Shown: one piece after another, positions 10,283-17,648 of the stretch
Numbering within the stretch: the first letter of the stretch is position 1
How the letters are laid out: each line of letters starts with the position of its first letter
From: CAYOLL01 sp964404765 [NCBI: uncultured Gemmatimonadota bacterium]
Lineage (GTDB): Bacteria; 4572-55
Assembly (NCBI GenBank): GCA_964404765.1
Contig: CAYOLL010000018.1
Location: 1 to 58,643, forward strand
Direction: 5' to 3'
DNA: 58,643 nt
Translations under genes and position numbers: made by a program
The notes under the pieces: model-generated
What the model saw: the letters and a program-made list of their open reading frames with translations, nothing else
Database searches by the model: none
What the model was told of the DNA's origin: nothing

Positions 10283-10571
10283 TTAAATTAGACATCTTTC
10301 CAAAATAAATCCGGCTGCGACGCGGCTTTTAGCCCCGTCGGGGCGGTCCGTTTGTAGAAAAGCGAACCCAACCGAACCCGGCTTTTAGCCCCATCGGGGC
10401 GGCCCGTTTAACCGCGACGACAACGGTCATGTTTCACAGGTCGCCCCGATGGGGCTTATCACAGCTATGTTTTCGCGTATTTCTCTACAAACAGCTTGCC
10501 CCTACAGGGCAAAAAAGCATAGATGAACTTGATCGAGTTTCAAAATTTAATTGGAAAGATGTCTATTGCAA
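10283..10571. repeat. MITE-like element bounded by TAGACATCTTTCCAA inverted repeats
   Basis: TAGACATCTTTCCAA (10289-10303) is exactly complementary to TTGGAAAGATGTCTA (10551-10565), with further weak matches outside. The interior has three hairpins of the type GCCCCRTCGGGGC (about 10330, 10390, 10450). It fills the 406-base gap between two genes; no gene is seen there. Confidence 0.6.
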
Positions 10572-10593
10572 ACCGCGTTAAAAGATTGCGCAC

Positions 10594-10998
10594 TCAATTC
10601 AAAATTGACCAGCCTTTAATTAAGCGCGGACGAATCAGCCCGTAAAAGTTGTGCGTCCCGGTGTAACGCCAGCCGACATGTATCCGGCAGCAACGGCACA
10701 CACAAACGGACCAGCTATGCCCGGCAAACCAGGTATTGGCCAATGTCGGCTGCGTTATTTCCACACAACCGAGTACCTGTAAAAACGTAAGGATATGAAA
10801 GGTGTAGCCGGCCGGGTTGTCGAACCTGAACTCGCTGCGATCCTGATAGAAAAAGCGCTCGGTATCGTGAGCCATAGGCTCCAGACATAACGCGCATAGC
10901 CAATCATCCGGTTGGAACGGCGCCTTTTCCGATTGCGGTTCTCGCCCGGACCAGACACGGGCGCCGATATTTTCGAGGGTCAGTTGCTTGGTTGGCAT
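10594..10998 (-). CDS. CULT-domain protein (cereblon thalidomide-binding-domain fold)
   Basis: A 134-residue single-domain protein. It carries a zinc-finger-type pair CALC near residue 35 and a C-R-C-C pair near residue 105. It also carries the signature TWFAGHSWSV, then HVGWRY and FYGLIRPRLI. These line up with human cereblon around its W380, W386 and W400 aromatic cage (WFPGYAW, HIGW) and with bacterial CULT proteins such as MsCI4. All three cage tryptophans are present. The cellular ligand of bacterial CULT proteins is not settled; thalidomide-like imides, uridine and cyclic-imide protein ends bind the fold in vitro. ATG 10998 is preferred because AGGA lies 8 bases upstream; an in-frame ATG at 11112 would start beyond a palindromic repeat. 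Neighbours give no functional hint. Confidence 0.8.
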   Translation of the reverse strand: MPTKQLTLENIGARVWSGREPQSEKAPFQPDDWLCALCLEPMAHDTERFFYQDRSEFRFDNPAGYTFHILTFLQVLGCVEITQPTLANTWFAGHSWSVCVCRCCRIHVGWRYTGTHNFYGLIRPRLIKGWSILN

Positions 10999-11023
10999 TG
11001 AGGTGATCCTAACCTTAAAATTG

Positions 11024-11106
11024 ACCCTTGCGAAGGTTAAACTTACAGCGGAAGTCAATACTTTCATGGCTGCTACAAATTTACAGGCAATAACCTTCGC
11101 AAGGGT
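11024..11106. repeat. Palindromic element, CTTGCGAAGGTTA family, copy 1
   Basis: ACCCTTGCGAAGGTTA (11024-11039) and TAACCTTCGCAAGGGT (11091-11106) are perfect 16-bp inverted repeats around 51 bases. A related element occurs at 58463-58553. It lies between the acetyltransferase stop and the CULT gene. Confidence 0.65.
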
Positions 11107-11115
11107 AGCCAACGG

Positions 11116-11661
11116 TTATTGAGAAGTTACATTCGTCAGGCTGGTCAGAATATGATCTTCCCAGCGGCCATTAATTTGCAAATAGTCGTAGGCATAACCT
11201 TCCACCCGGAAGCCCAGCCGCCGCAACAGTTTGGCGCTGCGTTCATTGCGCGGCATGTAGTTGGCCATGACGCGGTGCAGCCCCTGTTGATCGAACATAT
11301 AGCGGCAACCGACTTGCAGCGCCTCGGTCATATAGCCAAGACCTTGAGCATTTTCGGCCAGGGTATAGCCGACATGGCAGGCCTGAAAAATGCCTTGCAC
11401 GATATTGGAAAAACTCAAGCTGCCGATGATGTGCGCCGGCTTCTCTTTTGGGAATAAAAACATGCGCACAGAACGACCGCCGGCAAAGTCATCGGCGCTG
11501 CGCTGCACGGTGGCCTGCCAAAAATCAGCCGTATAAAAATTAGCGCTGCGCAAGGGCTCAAAGGGCTGCAGATACGGGTCGTTTTCCCGATAATAAGCAA
11601 TAATAGCGGGAACATCATCCGCTGCGGCTAATCGCAAAAAGAGGCGCGGTGTTTCAATCAT
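11116..11661 (-). CDS. rimJ: RimJ-like GNAT N-acetyltransferase
   Basis: A 181-residue GNAT protein close to RimJ, which acetylates the N-terminal alanine of ribosomal protein S5 from acetyl-CoA. Shared features in order: ETPRLFLRLAAADD; a YLQPFEPLR segment; SFSNIVQGIFQACHVGYTL; the acetyl-CoA loop region ENAQGLGYMTEALQ; then HRVMANYMPRNERSAKLLRR and GYAYDYLQINGRWEDHILT. ATG 11661 corresponds to the normal RimJ N-terminus; the frame continues 45 codons upstream without family resemblance. The upstream ribosome site is weak (GTGGTG). S5 as substrate is inferred from similarity; RimI/RimL-type substrates remain possible. Confidence 0.85.
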   Translation of the reverse strand: MIETPRLFLRLAAADDVPAIIAYYRENDPYLQPFEPLRSANFYTADFWQATVQRSADDFAGGRSVRMFLFPKEKPAHIIGSLSFSNIVQGIFQACHVGYTLAENAQGLGYMTEALQVGCRYMFDQQGLHRVMANYMPRNERSAKLLRRLGFRVEGYAYDYLQINGRWEDHILTSLTNVTSQ

Positions 11662-11814
11662 CGGCGTCACCACATGGTTACGAAAAGAGCTCTGGAAAAT
11701 AAGCAGGACTTGGGAAGTTGTTTCAAATTGAATGACGTTGAACGCAGCAAACGGCCTGAATCCTATCAAAAACCATTCCTTTGGAGGATGACTCAATTGC
11801 GGCTGCTTTCGATA

Positions 11815-11962
11815 TTGTCCATCCGCTTGCAGCCGCCGAATCCTGCACCGCCAGCGGCCTCATCCCGCCGGCGAGGACGCGCTGCCACAGTCTGTCCTGA
11901 GCCTGCCGAAGGGTTGGCCGTTGCGCCGGATTTCTACTCGCTCGCTTTGGAGCTTCAATCAT
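11815..11962 (-). pseudogene. RHS/YD-repeat gene fragment 1
   Basis: In shifting minus-strand frames this encodes EIRRNGQ, LWQRVLAGG and PLAVQDSA, a segment also found at 12616-13016 and, as EIWRNGQLWLRVLA, at 13735. An intrusion (11892-11913, CTGTCCTGAGCCTGCCGAAG) separates the N-G-Q and L-W parts. No start, stop context or continuous frame; a remnant only. Confidence 0.6.
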
Positions 11963-11991
11963 ACTGACGAGTTTGGTTGCAGCTGACCGCG

Positions 11992-12435
11992 CTATGGTTT
12001 GAACGGATTGATAACCGCAATCTCTTTGATCTTGCCAAAGTGTTTGTCATTTGCCGTCACAATCGTTTGAATATTGTTTTCCAGCATGATCGCCACGAGT
12101 ACTAAATCAAAAACTTCCTGCCGAAAAATTTGATAGGCTTTGGCCAGTTCCAACGCTTTCGTTACCGTCCGCCGGGCCGAATAGACCAGCTTGATTTGCG
12201 AATTCTGGATCAATTCTATCAGCTCAATGGCTTTTTCAATGCTCACCGGCTTTTGGACACGCCGAGCATCGGTCACAATCGCGTAGAATTCATACAGATT
12301 CTTGTCGGCAATGGCCGCGTCCATATCGCCGTTGAGGGCTTTTTCGACGATTTCGCGGGCCGGGAGATGGAACGGGGCGCTGGGATTGAAGGCATACACC
12401 AGCACATTAGTGTCTATCAGCGAGGTAGTCGCCAT
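11992..12435 (-). CDS. vapC: PIN-domain toxin ribonuclease (VapC type)
   Basis: 147 residues. PIN landmarks are SLIDTNVLVYAF (first Asp), NLYEFYAIV (Glu), FDLVLVAIML (Asp) and TANDKHF (last Asp), the metal-binding acids of VapC endoribonucleases. ATG 12435 is chosen because a GGGGGGAT run sits 6 bases upstream. It overlaps the 3' end of the antitoxin gene by 29 bases, so the two are translationally coupled, as expected of a toxin-antitoxin module. The RNA target cannot be told. The module sits inside a decayed RHS region, which suggests it arrived there or persisted while the host gene decayed. Confidence 0.88.
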   Translation of the reverse strand: MATTSLIDTNVLVYAFNPSAPFHLPAREIVEKALNGDMDAAIADKNLYEFYAIVTDARRVQKPVSIEKAIELIELIQNSQIKLVYSARRTVTKALELAKAYQIFRQEVFDLVLVAIMLENNIQTIVTANDKHFGKIKEIAVINPFKP

Positions 12436-12613
12436 ATAAATCCCCCCGATCCAGATTGAGAATTTGGCCCATATCAATTTGGGGCAACTTAATACGCTTT
12501 CGGCGCGGCCGATACTCTTCAATAAAGGTGACCAGTACTTTGGCCCGCTTCACGGACCGCGGCGCTTTGACATGCACAACGCCATTATCATAAATCGCTT
12601 CAACCGTTAGCAT
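12407..12613 (-). CDS. Antitoxin of the PIN toxin pair (AF2212-like/DUF104-like)
   Basis: 68 residues starting MLTVEAIYDNGVVHVKAP, the short beta-rich opening typical of small antitoxins paired with PIN proteins (xxIEAIYENGV pattern), followed by a basic RPRRKRIKLPQ linker and an acidic tail. GGAGG lies 6 bases before ATG 12613. The open frame extends 44 codons further upstream, but that part is RHS sequence (RVDLRDGQYEEYRYHA) joined in frame, so it is not the antitoxin N-terminus. Presumably binds and blocks the toxin and represses its own promoter; both are inferred from the family. Confidence 0.8.
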   Translation of the reverse strand: MLTVEAIYDNGVVHVKAPRSVKRAKVLVTFIEEYRPRRKRIKLPQIDMGQILNLDRGDLYGDYLADRH

Positions 12614-12615
12614 TT

Positions 12616-13016
12616 GATCCTCCGGTTTGGTTGGATGGGGGTGGTTTGCTGTTCTTTGATAGCCCACGGCGTGGTAGCGGTATTCTTCGTATTGCCCATC
12701 GCGCAAATCCACGCGGGTCATAAGCGTAACCGGCCTCGCCCGCATTCACCACATCGCCGCGGTGGTTGTAAAACTCATATTGCTGGCCATCCCCGCCTGG
12801 TAATGCCCCAAGGCAAAATAATGAATCGCCCCAGCCGAATCCTGCACCGCCAGCGGCATCATCCCGCCGGCCAGAACGCGCTGCCACAACCTGTCCTGAG
12901 CCTGCCGAAGGGTTGGCCGTTGCGCCATATCTCGGCGCGGGCGCTTCGACAAGCTCAGGACAAAGCCCTGCCGGCGTGGTAGCGGTATTCTTCGTATGGC
13001 CCAGCGCGCAAAACAA
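12616..13016 (-). pseudogene. RHS/YD-repeat gene fragment 2
   Basis: Minus-strand remnants of an RHS protein: EEYRYHAG, EIWRNGQ, AGGMMPLAVQDSAG, GDGQQYEFYNHRGDVVNAGEA, then TRVDLRDGQYEEYRYHA. The frame shifts repeatedly. Two complementary intrusions (12891-12912, CTGTCCTGAGCCTGCCGAAG; 12943-12964, CTTCGACAAGCTCAGGACAA) interrupt it. Its end is fused in frame to the antitoxin start. YD repeats normally form the shell of secreted polymorphic toxins; this copy cannot be functional. Confidence 0.75.
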
Positions 13017-13034
13017 TCTGGGCGTTTTTCGTGC

Positions 13035-13550
13035 TCAGCATGGGGCGATCCGTTTCCGTAGTTCCTCGATGGCCAGTTGTTGCTCGCGAGCACGGCCCAC
13101 ACGCAGGGCATCGGTCAACGCTAATAGCTCGTGCAAAAGCGGGTCGGCCAGGCAGGCGTGCGGCACGCCCGGGTGCAGCGGTTCGATGGCCTGTCCGCGC
13201 ACTGAACCGGACGCGTCGGGCCAGACGACCGCCTCGTCTCCGCTGATGATCCGGTTTAACGGCGCGGCCGAATGCGCGGTCGGCACACCCCGGACGATAG
13301 GACCCGGCTGCTGGGGAAAAACGTATTTAAACCCGTGCGCCAAAAAGTCCAGCAAGGCCCCGGTCATGAGTTGTTTTTTATCGGCCAACAATCCGGCTTG
13401 CATGGATCGGTGCAACGATTCGCCCACTTCCGACGCGCTGATGCCCAGACTTTCGGCTAAATCCTTATTTTGCCAGGGACGTTGGCCAAGCGCGGCGATT
13501 TTTAGCAAGATGACAATATCCTGGGGTCGCATGCCCCGATGTTTTCGCAT
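13035..13550 (-). CDS. Winged-helix/HTH regulator-like protein
   Basis: 171 residues. The N-terminal 60 residues form an HTH: MRPQDIVILLKIAALGQRPWQNKDLAESLGI then SASEVGESLHRSMQAGLL. The rest is a conserved region with FLAHGFKYVFPQQPGPIVRG, AHSAAPL, VRGQAIEPLHPGVP and LLALTDALRVGRAREQQLAIEELRKRI. I recognise this as a recurring bacterial MarR-like family, function unknown to me. GGAGGAA sits just upstream of ATG 13550; an earlier in-frame ATG lies 7 codons upstream. A 30-bp palindrome directly precedes the ribosome site, consistent with autoregulation. It stands alone between RHS fragments, with no partner gene. Confidence 0.75.
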   Translation of the reverse strand: MRKHRGMRPQDIVILLKIAALGQRPWQNKDLAESLGISASEVGESLHRSMQAGLLADKKQLMTGALLDFLAHGFKYVFPQQPGPIVRGVPTAHSAAPLNRIISGDEAVVWPDASGSVRGQAIEPLHPGVPHACLADPLLHELLALTDALRVGRAREQQLAIEELRKRIAPC

Positions 13551-13560
13551 GGATTCCTCC

Positions 13561-13590
13561 TTAATTCGCAATTTGCAAATCGCAAATTAA
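13561..13590 (-). promoter_or_regulatory. 30-bp near-perfect palindrome before the HTH gene (candidate operator)
   Basis: TTAATTCGCAATTTG followed by CAAATCGCAAATTAA is symmetric at 26 of 30 positions, centred on TTTGCAAA. It abuts the AAGGAGGAA ribosome site. A TTGACT-like -35 box (13606-13611 on the minus strand) lies just upstream, so binding would cover the promoter or leader. Confidence 0.6.
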
Positions 13591-13734
13591 GCCGAAATCG
13601 GAAAAAGTCAACCGTAATTTCAACCGCAGCCGAACCGATTGCGCCGTGTTTAAGCCTGCGGGTATTTTTGCGGATTTCGTTCCGGTTCATCTTCCGGTGC
13701 CTTTTTATTGGGGTTAAGCAAATATTTTGGGCTT

Positions 13735-14178
13735 TTTACGCCAAAACGCGCAGCCACAGTTGGCCGTTGCGCCAAATCTCGGTGCGGACGCCGCCAGCGT
13801 GGTAGCGGTATTCTTCGCACTGTCCACCCGTAAAATCCACACGGGTTAAGCGGTTTTCCGCATCATACTGAAAGCGCAAGGTGTCGGGCAGGGACAGCCA
13901 CGCAGCCAAAGCCAACGTAAGGACGTTATTCGGGATTGGGTTTGTCTTCGGTTCCGGGTTCAGCCTTCTGTGTTTCCAAACGCTTGCGAACGCTGTCCGA
14001 TAAAGAGCCTAGCCTGCCAGCCCAGGCCGTCGTAGGCATAGCCGCGGGTCCAGCCATCGGGATTCGTCACTTGGGTGACGCGGCTCAGGGCGTCGTATTG
14101 GTAGCGCGTGATCTGGCCGTTCACCGTCAGGCTCAGAGCGTTGCCGCGGGCATCGTAGGTGTAGAGCTGATCATGCTG
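13735..14178 (-). pseudogene. RHS/YD-repeat gene fragment 3
   Basis: Minus-strand segments read HDQLYTYDARGNALSLTV, RYQYDALSRVTQVTNPDG, RGYAYDGLGW and, further on, LRFQYDAENRLTRVDF and EEYRYHAGGVRTEIWRNGQ. These are clear YD repeats. A frame change lies between the two groups near 13930-14010, and no start codon is present. The 13591-13734 stretch upstream of it shows no gene. Confidence 0.8.
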
Positions 14179-14198
14179 TCTTCACACGTTCTTAATAG

Positions 14199-16067
14199 TT
14201 ATTGCAATTTGAATTTCTTGATCAGCACATGCAACTTTTCGGCCACGTCGGCCAATTGCAGGCTGGAGTAGGCCATTTGCTCCATGGACGAGCGTTGCTC
14301 CTCCACGGTCGCCGCCACTTCTTCGGCATTGGAAGCGTTGGATTCGGCGATGGCGGCCACGGACTCGATGCGGCTGATCAGGTTTTTGACCTGCTCTTGC
14401 TGCGATTCGGCGGCGGTGGTAATGGATTGCACAGTTTGAGAGGCGGAAGCGATTTCGCGGATAATTTGCTGCAAGGATTGGGTTGATTCACGGATCGTGG
14501 ATTGCCCTTCCGACACGGCATGTTCGACCGAGCGGGTTTGGGAGACGGCGCGTTGCGTACTGCTTTGAATTTCCTTAACCAGGGAGCTGATTTCTTTAAG
14601 CGACGAATCGGTTTGGCCGGCCAGCTTGCGCACTTCATCGGCCACAACCGAGAAGCCGCGGCCATACTCACCGGCGCGGGCGGCTTCAATGGCGGCATTA
14701 AGCGAGAGCAGGTTGGTCTGGCGGCTGATGTCGGCGATAACTTCCACAATTGTGTTGATCTGCTTGGATTTTTCGCCCAGGGCGTTGACGACGCTGGCGG
14801 TTTCCTCGGTCACCTGCGAGATGGAGCTGATGCTGGTTAAGGCGCGGGTGGCCGATTCCTGACCGGTTTTGGCCGATAAGTCGGCGTTGCGCGACGTTTG
14901 CTCAGCTAACTGGGCGCTGATGGCCACGCTGTCGGCGGCGGTGGCGACTTGTTCCGAGTTGTTCAAAATACGAGTGATGTCATCGGATTGCTTGGTGGCG
15001 CCTTTGGCAATCTCATGCACGGTGGCTGCTAATTCCTGGGCGCTGGCCGTAATCTGCTCGGCGGCGGCGGAAAGCTGCTCGGAGGTTGCCGCCACTTCAT
15101 CTGCGTTTTGTAAAACGGTCTTGAAGGTGGAGCGGATTTCCGACAGCATTTCATTAAAACTGGTGATCAGAACAGCGGCTTCGTCTTTGGCTTCGATATC
15201 ATCAATATGGCAGCTCAGGTCGCCGCCTTGCGCCCGCTTCATGGCCTGGGCCACGGCAATAATCGGCCGAGAAACCTGCCGCGCCACAAAATCGGCAATT
15301 AAAAAACCCAGCATGGTTGCAAAAACGCCAACAATCACGATCCAAACTAAGGCCGACCAAACAGCATCCTGCACCGGCTTTTCCTGGATGCCGATATGCA
15401 CAATGCCGGAAATGACCAAAGCGTCTGCTGCCGGAATAGCCGTCCCGGATTGGGTAAGACTATCTGGAGTTGTCGTTGCGGTATCTTCCGGTGTGCTTAA
15501 TGTCGAGCTGTCTGGATGCGACGCATCTCCGGCGTTTTGGCTGCGGCCCCGTGTTGGAAATGCAAAATGATACACTTTGAGGGTTTGCCCGCTTTTATTC
15601 CAGCGCGTTCGCCCTGTGTAGGTCTGCGCTTTTCCATTTTTTCCCTGGGATTTTGTCTCGGCCCACTGCCGCACCTGCTTTAGAAATTCCGGATCCGCAA
15701 AGCTTTTGGATGCGTTATTCGTCTCGTCTAAAACGGAAAAGCTACCGTCATCGAGATTGCGCTTCTCAAAAATAATGTAGGCCACGTCCGAATATTCCGT
15801 AAACTTATTACGGACTTCCGGCAGTTCGTCAAAAGGATCGCCGGTGTCAATGTGGACTTGGGCCGAAGAGGCCAGCGCACTTACAAAATCGCGGCCTTTG
15901 TTTTCCAAACTCTGAAACAGCGCGCTACGTAAAAATACAAAAAAGACAGCAGCCTGGATCGAAACGACGACGACGACGATGGCCGCAATGTAGTACGCAA
16001 AGCGCCGGCGGAGGCTTTGGTTTTGAAATACGGCGTTAAGAACAAACTTTCGAATGGTGGATAGCAA
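14199..16067 (-). CDS. Methyl-accepting chemotaxis protein (canonical signalling tip)
   Basis: 622 residues. An N-terminal membrane segment ([22 protein letters not shown], about 25-46) is followed by an extracytoplasmic region of about 190 residues with a low-complexity Ser/Thr/Pro-rich stretch. A second membrane segment (about 235-260), a HAMP linker ([21 protein letters not shown]) and a long coiled coil complete it. The hairpin tip [37 protein letters not shown] is the standard CheA/CheW-binding sequence. The sensory region is unlike the Cache domains I know. It is the last gene of the minus-strand chemosensory stretch, separated from nurA by 383 bases, so it probably has its own promoter. 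Confidence 0.93.
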   Translation of the reverse strand: MLSTIRKFVLNAVFQNQSLRRRFAYYIAAIVVVVVSIQAAVFFVFLRSALFQSLENKGRDFVSALASSAQVHIDTGDPFDELPEVRNKFTEYSDVAYIIFEKRNLDDGSFSVLDETNNASKSFADPEFLKQVRQWAETKSQGKNGKAQTYTGRTRWNKSGQTLKVYHFAFPTRGRSQNAGDASHPDSSTLSTPEDTATTTPDSLTQSGTAIPAADALVISGIVHIGIQEKPVQDAVWSALVWIVIVGVFATMLGFLIADFVARQVSRPIIAVAQAMKRAQGGDLSCHIDDIEAKDEAAVLITSFNEMLSEIRSTFKTVLQNADEVAATSEQLSAAAEQITASAQELAATVHEIAKGATKQSDDITRILNNSEQVATAADSVAISAQLAEQTSRNADLSAKTGQESATRALTSISSISQVTEETASVVNALGEKSKQINTIVEVIADISRQTNLLSLNAAIEAARAGEYGRGFSVVADEVRKLAGQTDSSLKEISSLVKEIQSSTQRAVSQTRSVEHAVSEGQSTIRESTQSLQQIIREIASASQTVQSITTAAESQQEQVKNLISRIESVAAIAESNASNAEEVAATVEEQRSSMEQMAYSSLQLADVAEKLHVLIKKFKLQ

Positions 16068-16450
16068 AGTGATTTGCTCCTCTTTAGGCGCGAGTCGTAT
16101 TCACGAATTAGTTCTTTACGACAACGTCAAGTTTTTGCTATGCCGGTTAAGGGCAAGAAGCTGCATTACCAGAAATGGCCCTTAATCAGAATATATCAAG
16201 CTGAAATTTTACCGGCCTCAAAAAGCGAAGCCTTTCGCTTAAATAATAGGCGGAATGCTTATTTTTGTCAAGGAAATCTATCTTACCGGCAAGAAACTTC
16301 CCGCCGAACTCCAAATTTACATGGACGCCAGTTTGAAGGAAGATGCTTCCAGCATGACACCTCGGCTTTGCGCTTAACTTAATGACATCGGATAAACAGC
16401 GTCTGGAAAACTTATCCGGAGCCACAATGAATTGAATTTTAAGGCTCGGG
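16068..16450. other. Intergenic spacer between MCP and nurA
   Basis: 383 bases without a supported gene. A short hairpin AGCGAAGCCTTTCGCT lies near 16226-16241. Overlapping frames on both strands have no family resemblance. It should contain the promoter of the downstream MCP gene, but no convincing box is seen. Confidence 0.4.
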
Positions 16451-17611
16451 TTAACGCCGACGCTGTTTGCTGCGCGCCTTAGAGCGGATCGTCAGGGGAT
16501 GGGCCTGCTTTTCCAGAAAGGCTTGAAAAACACGGTAAAAAAAATCGCGATCCGCGTTTGTCAGCAGAGCGGTTACGTCCGCAGTTTCCAGACAGTAGGG
16601 GTAGCCGCTGCCGATGATGATCTCGGCGCGAATCACATCCATAAGCGAATCCAGCAAGCCTTCCTGATAAAGCCATAAGGGAAACTCCAGCCGGACGGGC
16701 AGGCCGGTCAGGCTCATTTTCAGATAAACAAAGGCCAGGTCGGTTTGCCAGGGCGCGGCATATTCCTGTTGAATGCCCGGACGACGGGAAATCATCACCG
16801 GCGTGCGCTCGCCGATCTGCAGGACATCGGCTAAAAGGCCGCCATCGGTCAGCGCGTCACTTGCTTTGGGGATGTGGAAATAATGGGTCATCATGCCAAT
16901 TAAATCGCGGGCATGAGAGCTGTCCACATAGCCGATGACCGGGATTCGGGCGGCGTAAGAGGCGTTGAGAACCCGCGTCAGTTCGGCAATATACTCGGCT
17001 TTAGTTTCGCGCAGGCGCTCGGCAAAGGAGAGCAGAAGCGGCCCGTCATAAAAGACAACCGGCTTGGTGGATGTGGCGGCGCATGAGTTAATATATGAGA
17101 CAATTTGGGCCATTTCCAACCGGGTGCGAATAAGATCAACCATTTGACCGGAAGGCTCGCCGTTAATCAATAGCCTTTGCGGCGTCACGACTTCGACGTA
17201 TGTGTCCTTTTTATAGGCGGCCTGGGGTGTATGAAGATTTTCGAACCAGCCGATCTGAATGATCGCCACAGGCAGCGAATAATCGGTGGTCGGCCGAATC
17301 TGCGACCCGTCCACCGCAAATGTCGGGATGTTCAGAATGTGGTCAAAAGCCCATTGTCGGGCTTGCTGATGGTTTTGCCAATCGGCATGGAACGGGATAC
17401 GAAAATCAGGATGCGCGGCCCATTCCGGCGACGGAATCGCGCCCGTCCACTCGGCCGCCAAAGCCGCCTGAATCCGGTCAAAAGGTTCACGGCCAAAATC
17501 GGTCAGCGCCAGTCGCATCCGGGAAAAACTGCTGTCCACATCCTGTTGGTAAGCGGCAAATTCGCCGGTCAGGGCGGTTAATGCGGCTTCAATTTTTTGG
17601 TGATTAAGCAT
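16451..17611 (-). CDS. nurA: NurA-domain DNA repair nuclease
   Basis: 386 residues. NurA features are the FAVDGSQIRPT metal-binding motif (about residue 98), VVFYDGPLLLSFAERLRE, the YVDSSHARDLIGMM stretch and a conserved C-terminal region GLPVRLEFPLWLY with AEIIIGSGYPYCLETAD. NurA is a 5'-to-3' nuclease that resects DNA ends together with the HerA helicase in archaea and some bacteria. No herA is seen nearby. The gene lies 37 bases after dacB on the same strand, so they may be cotranscribed although unrelated in function. The very C-terminus is basic (KARSKQRRR). Nuclease activity is inferred from the family. Confidence 0.85.
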   Translation of the reverse strand: MLNHQKIEAALTALTGEFAAYQQDVDSSFSRMRLALTDFGREPFDRIQAALAAEWTGAIPSPEWAAHPDFRIPFHADWQNHQQARQWAFDHILNIPTFAVDGSQIRPTTDYSLPVAIIQIGWFENLHTPQAAYKKDTYVEVVTPQRLLINGEPSGQMVDLIRTRLEMAQIVSYINSCAATSTKPVVFYDGPLLLSFAERLRETKAEYIAELTRVLNASYAARIPVIGYVDSSHARDLIGMMTHYFHIPKASDALTDGGLLADVLQIGERTPVMISRRPGIQQEYAAPWQTDLAFVYLKMSLTGLPVRLEFPLWLYQEGLLDSLMDVIRAEIIIGSGYPYCLETADVTALLTNADRDFFYRVFQAFLEKQAHPLTIRSKARSKQRRR

Positions 17612-17648
17612 ACAATGGGCAATGGGGCAATGGGCAATGCGTGATCGA

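Noticed and set aside
16074-16425. Small frames on both strands between the MCP and nurA
   Set aside because: No ribosome site, no family resemblance and mutual overlap.
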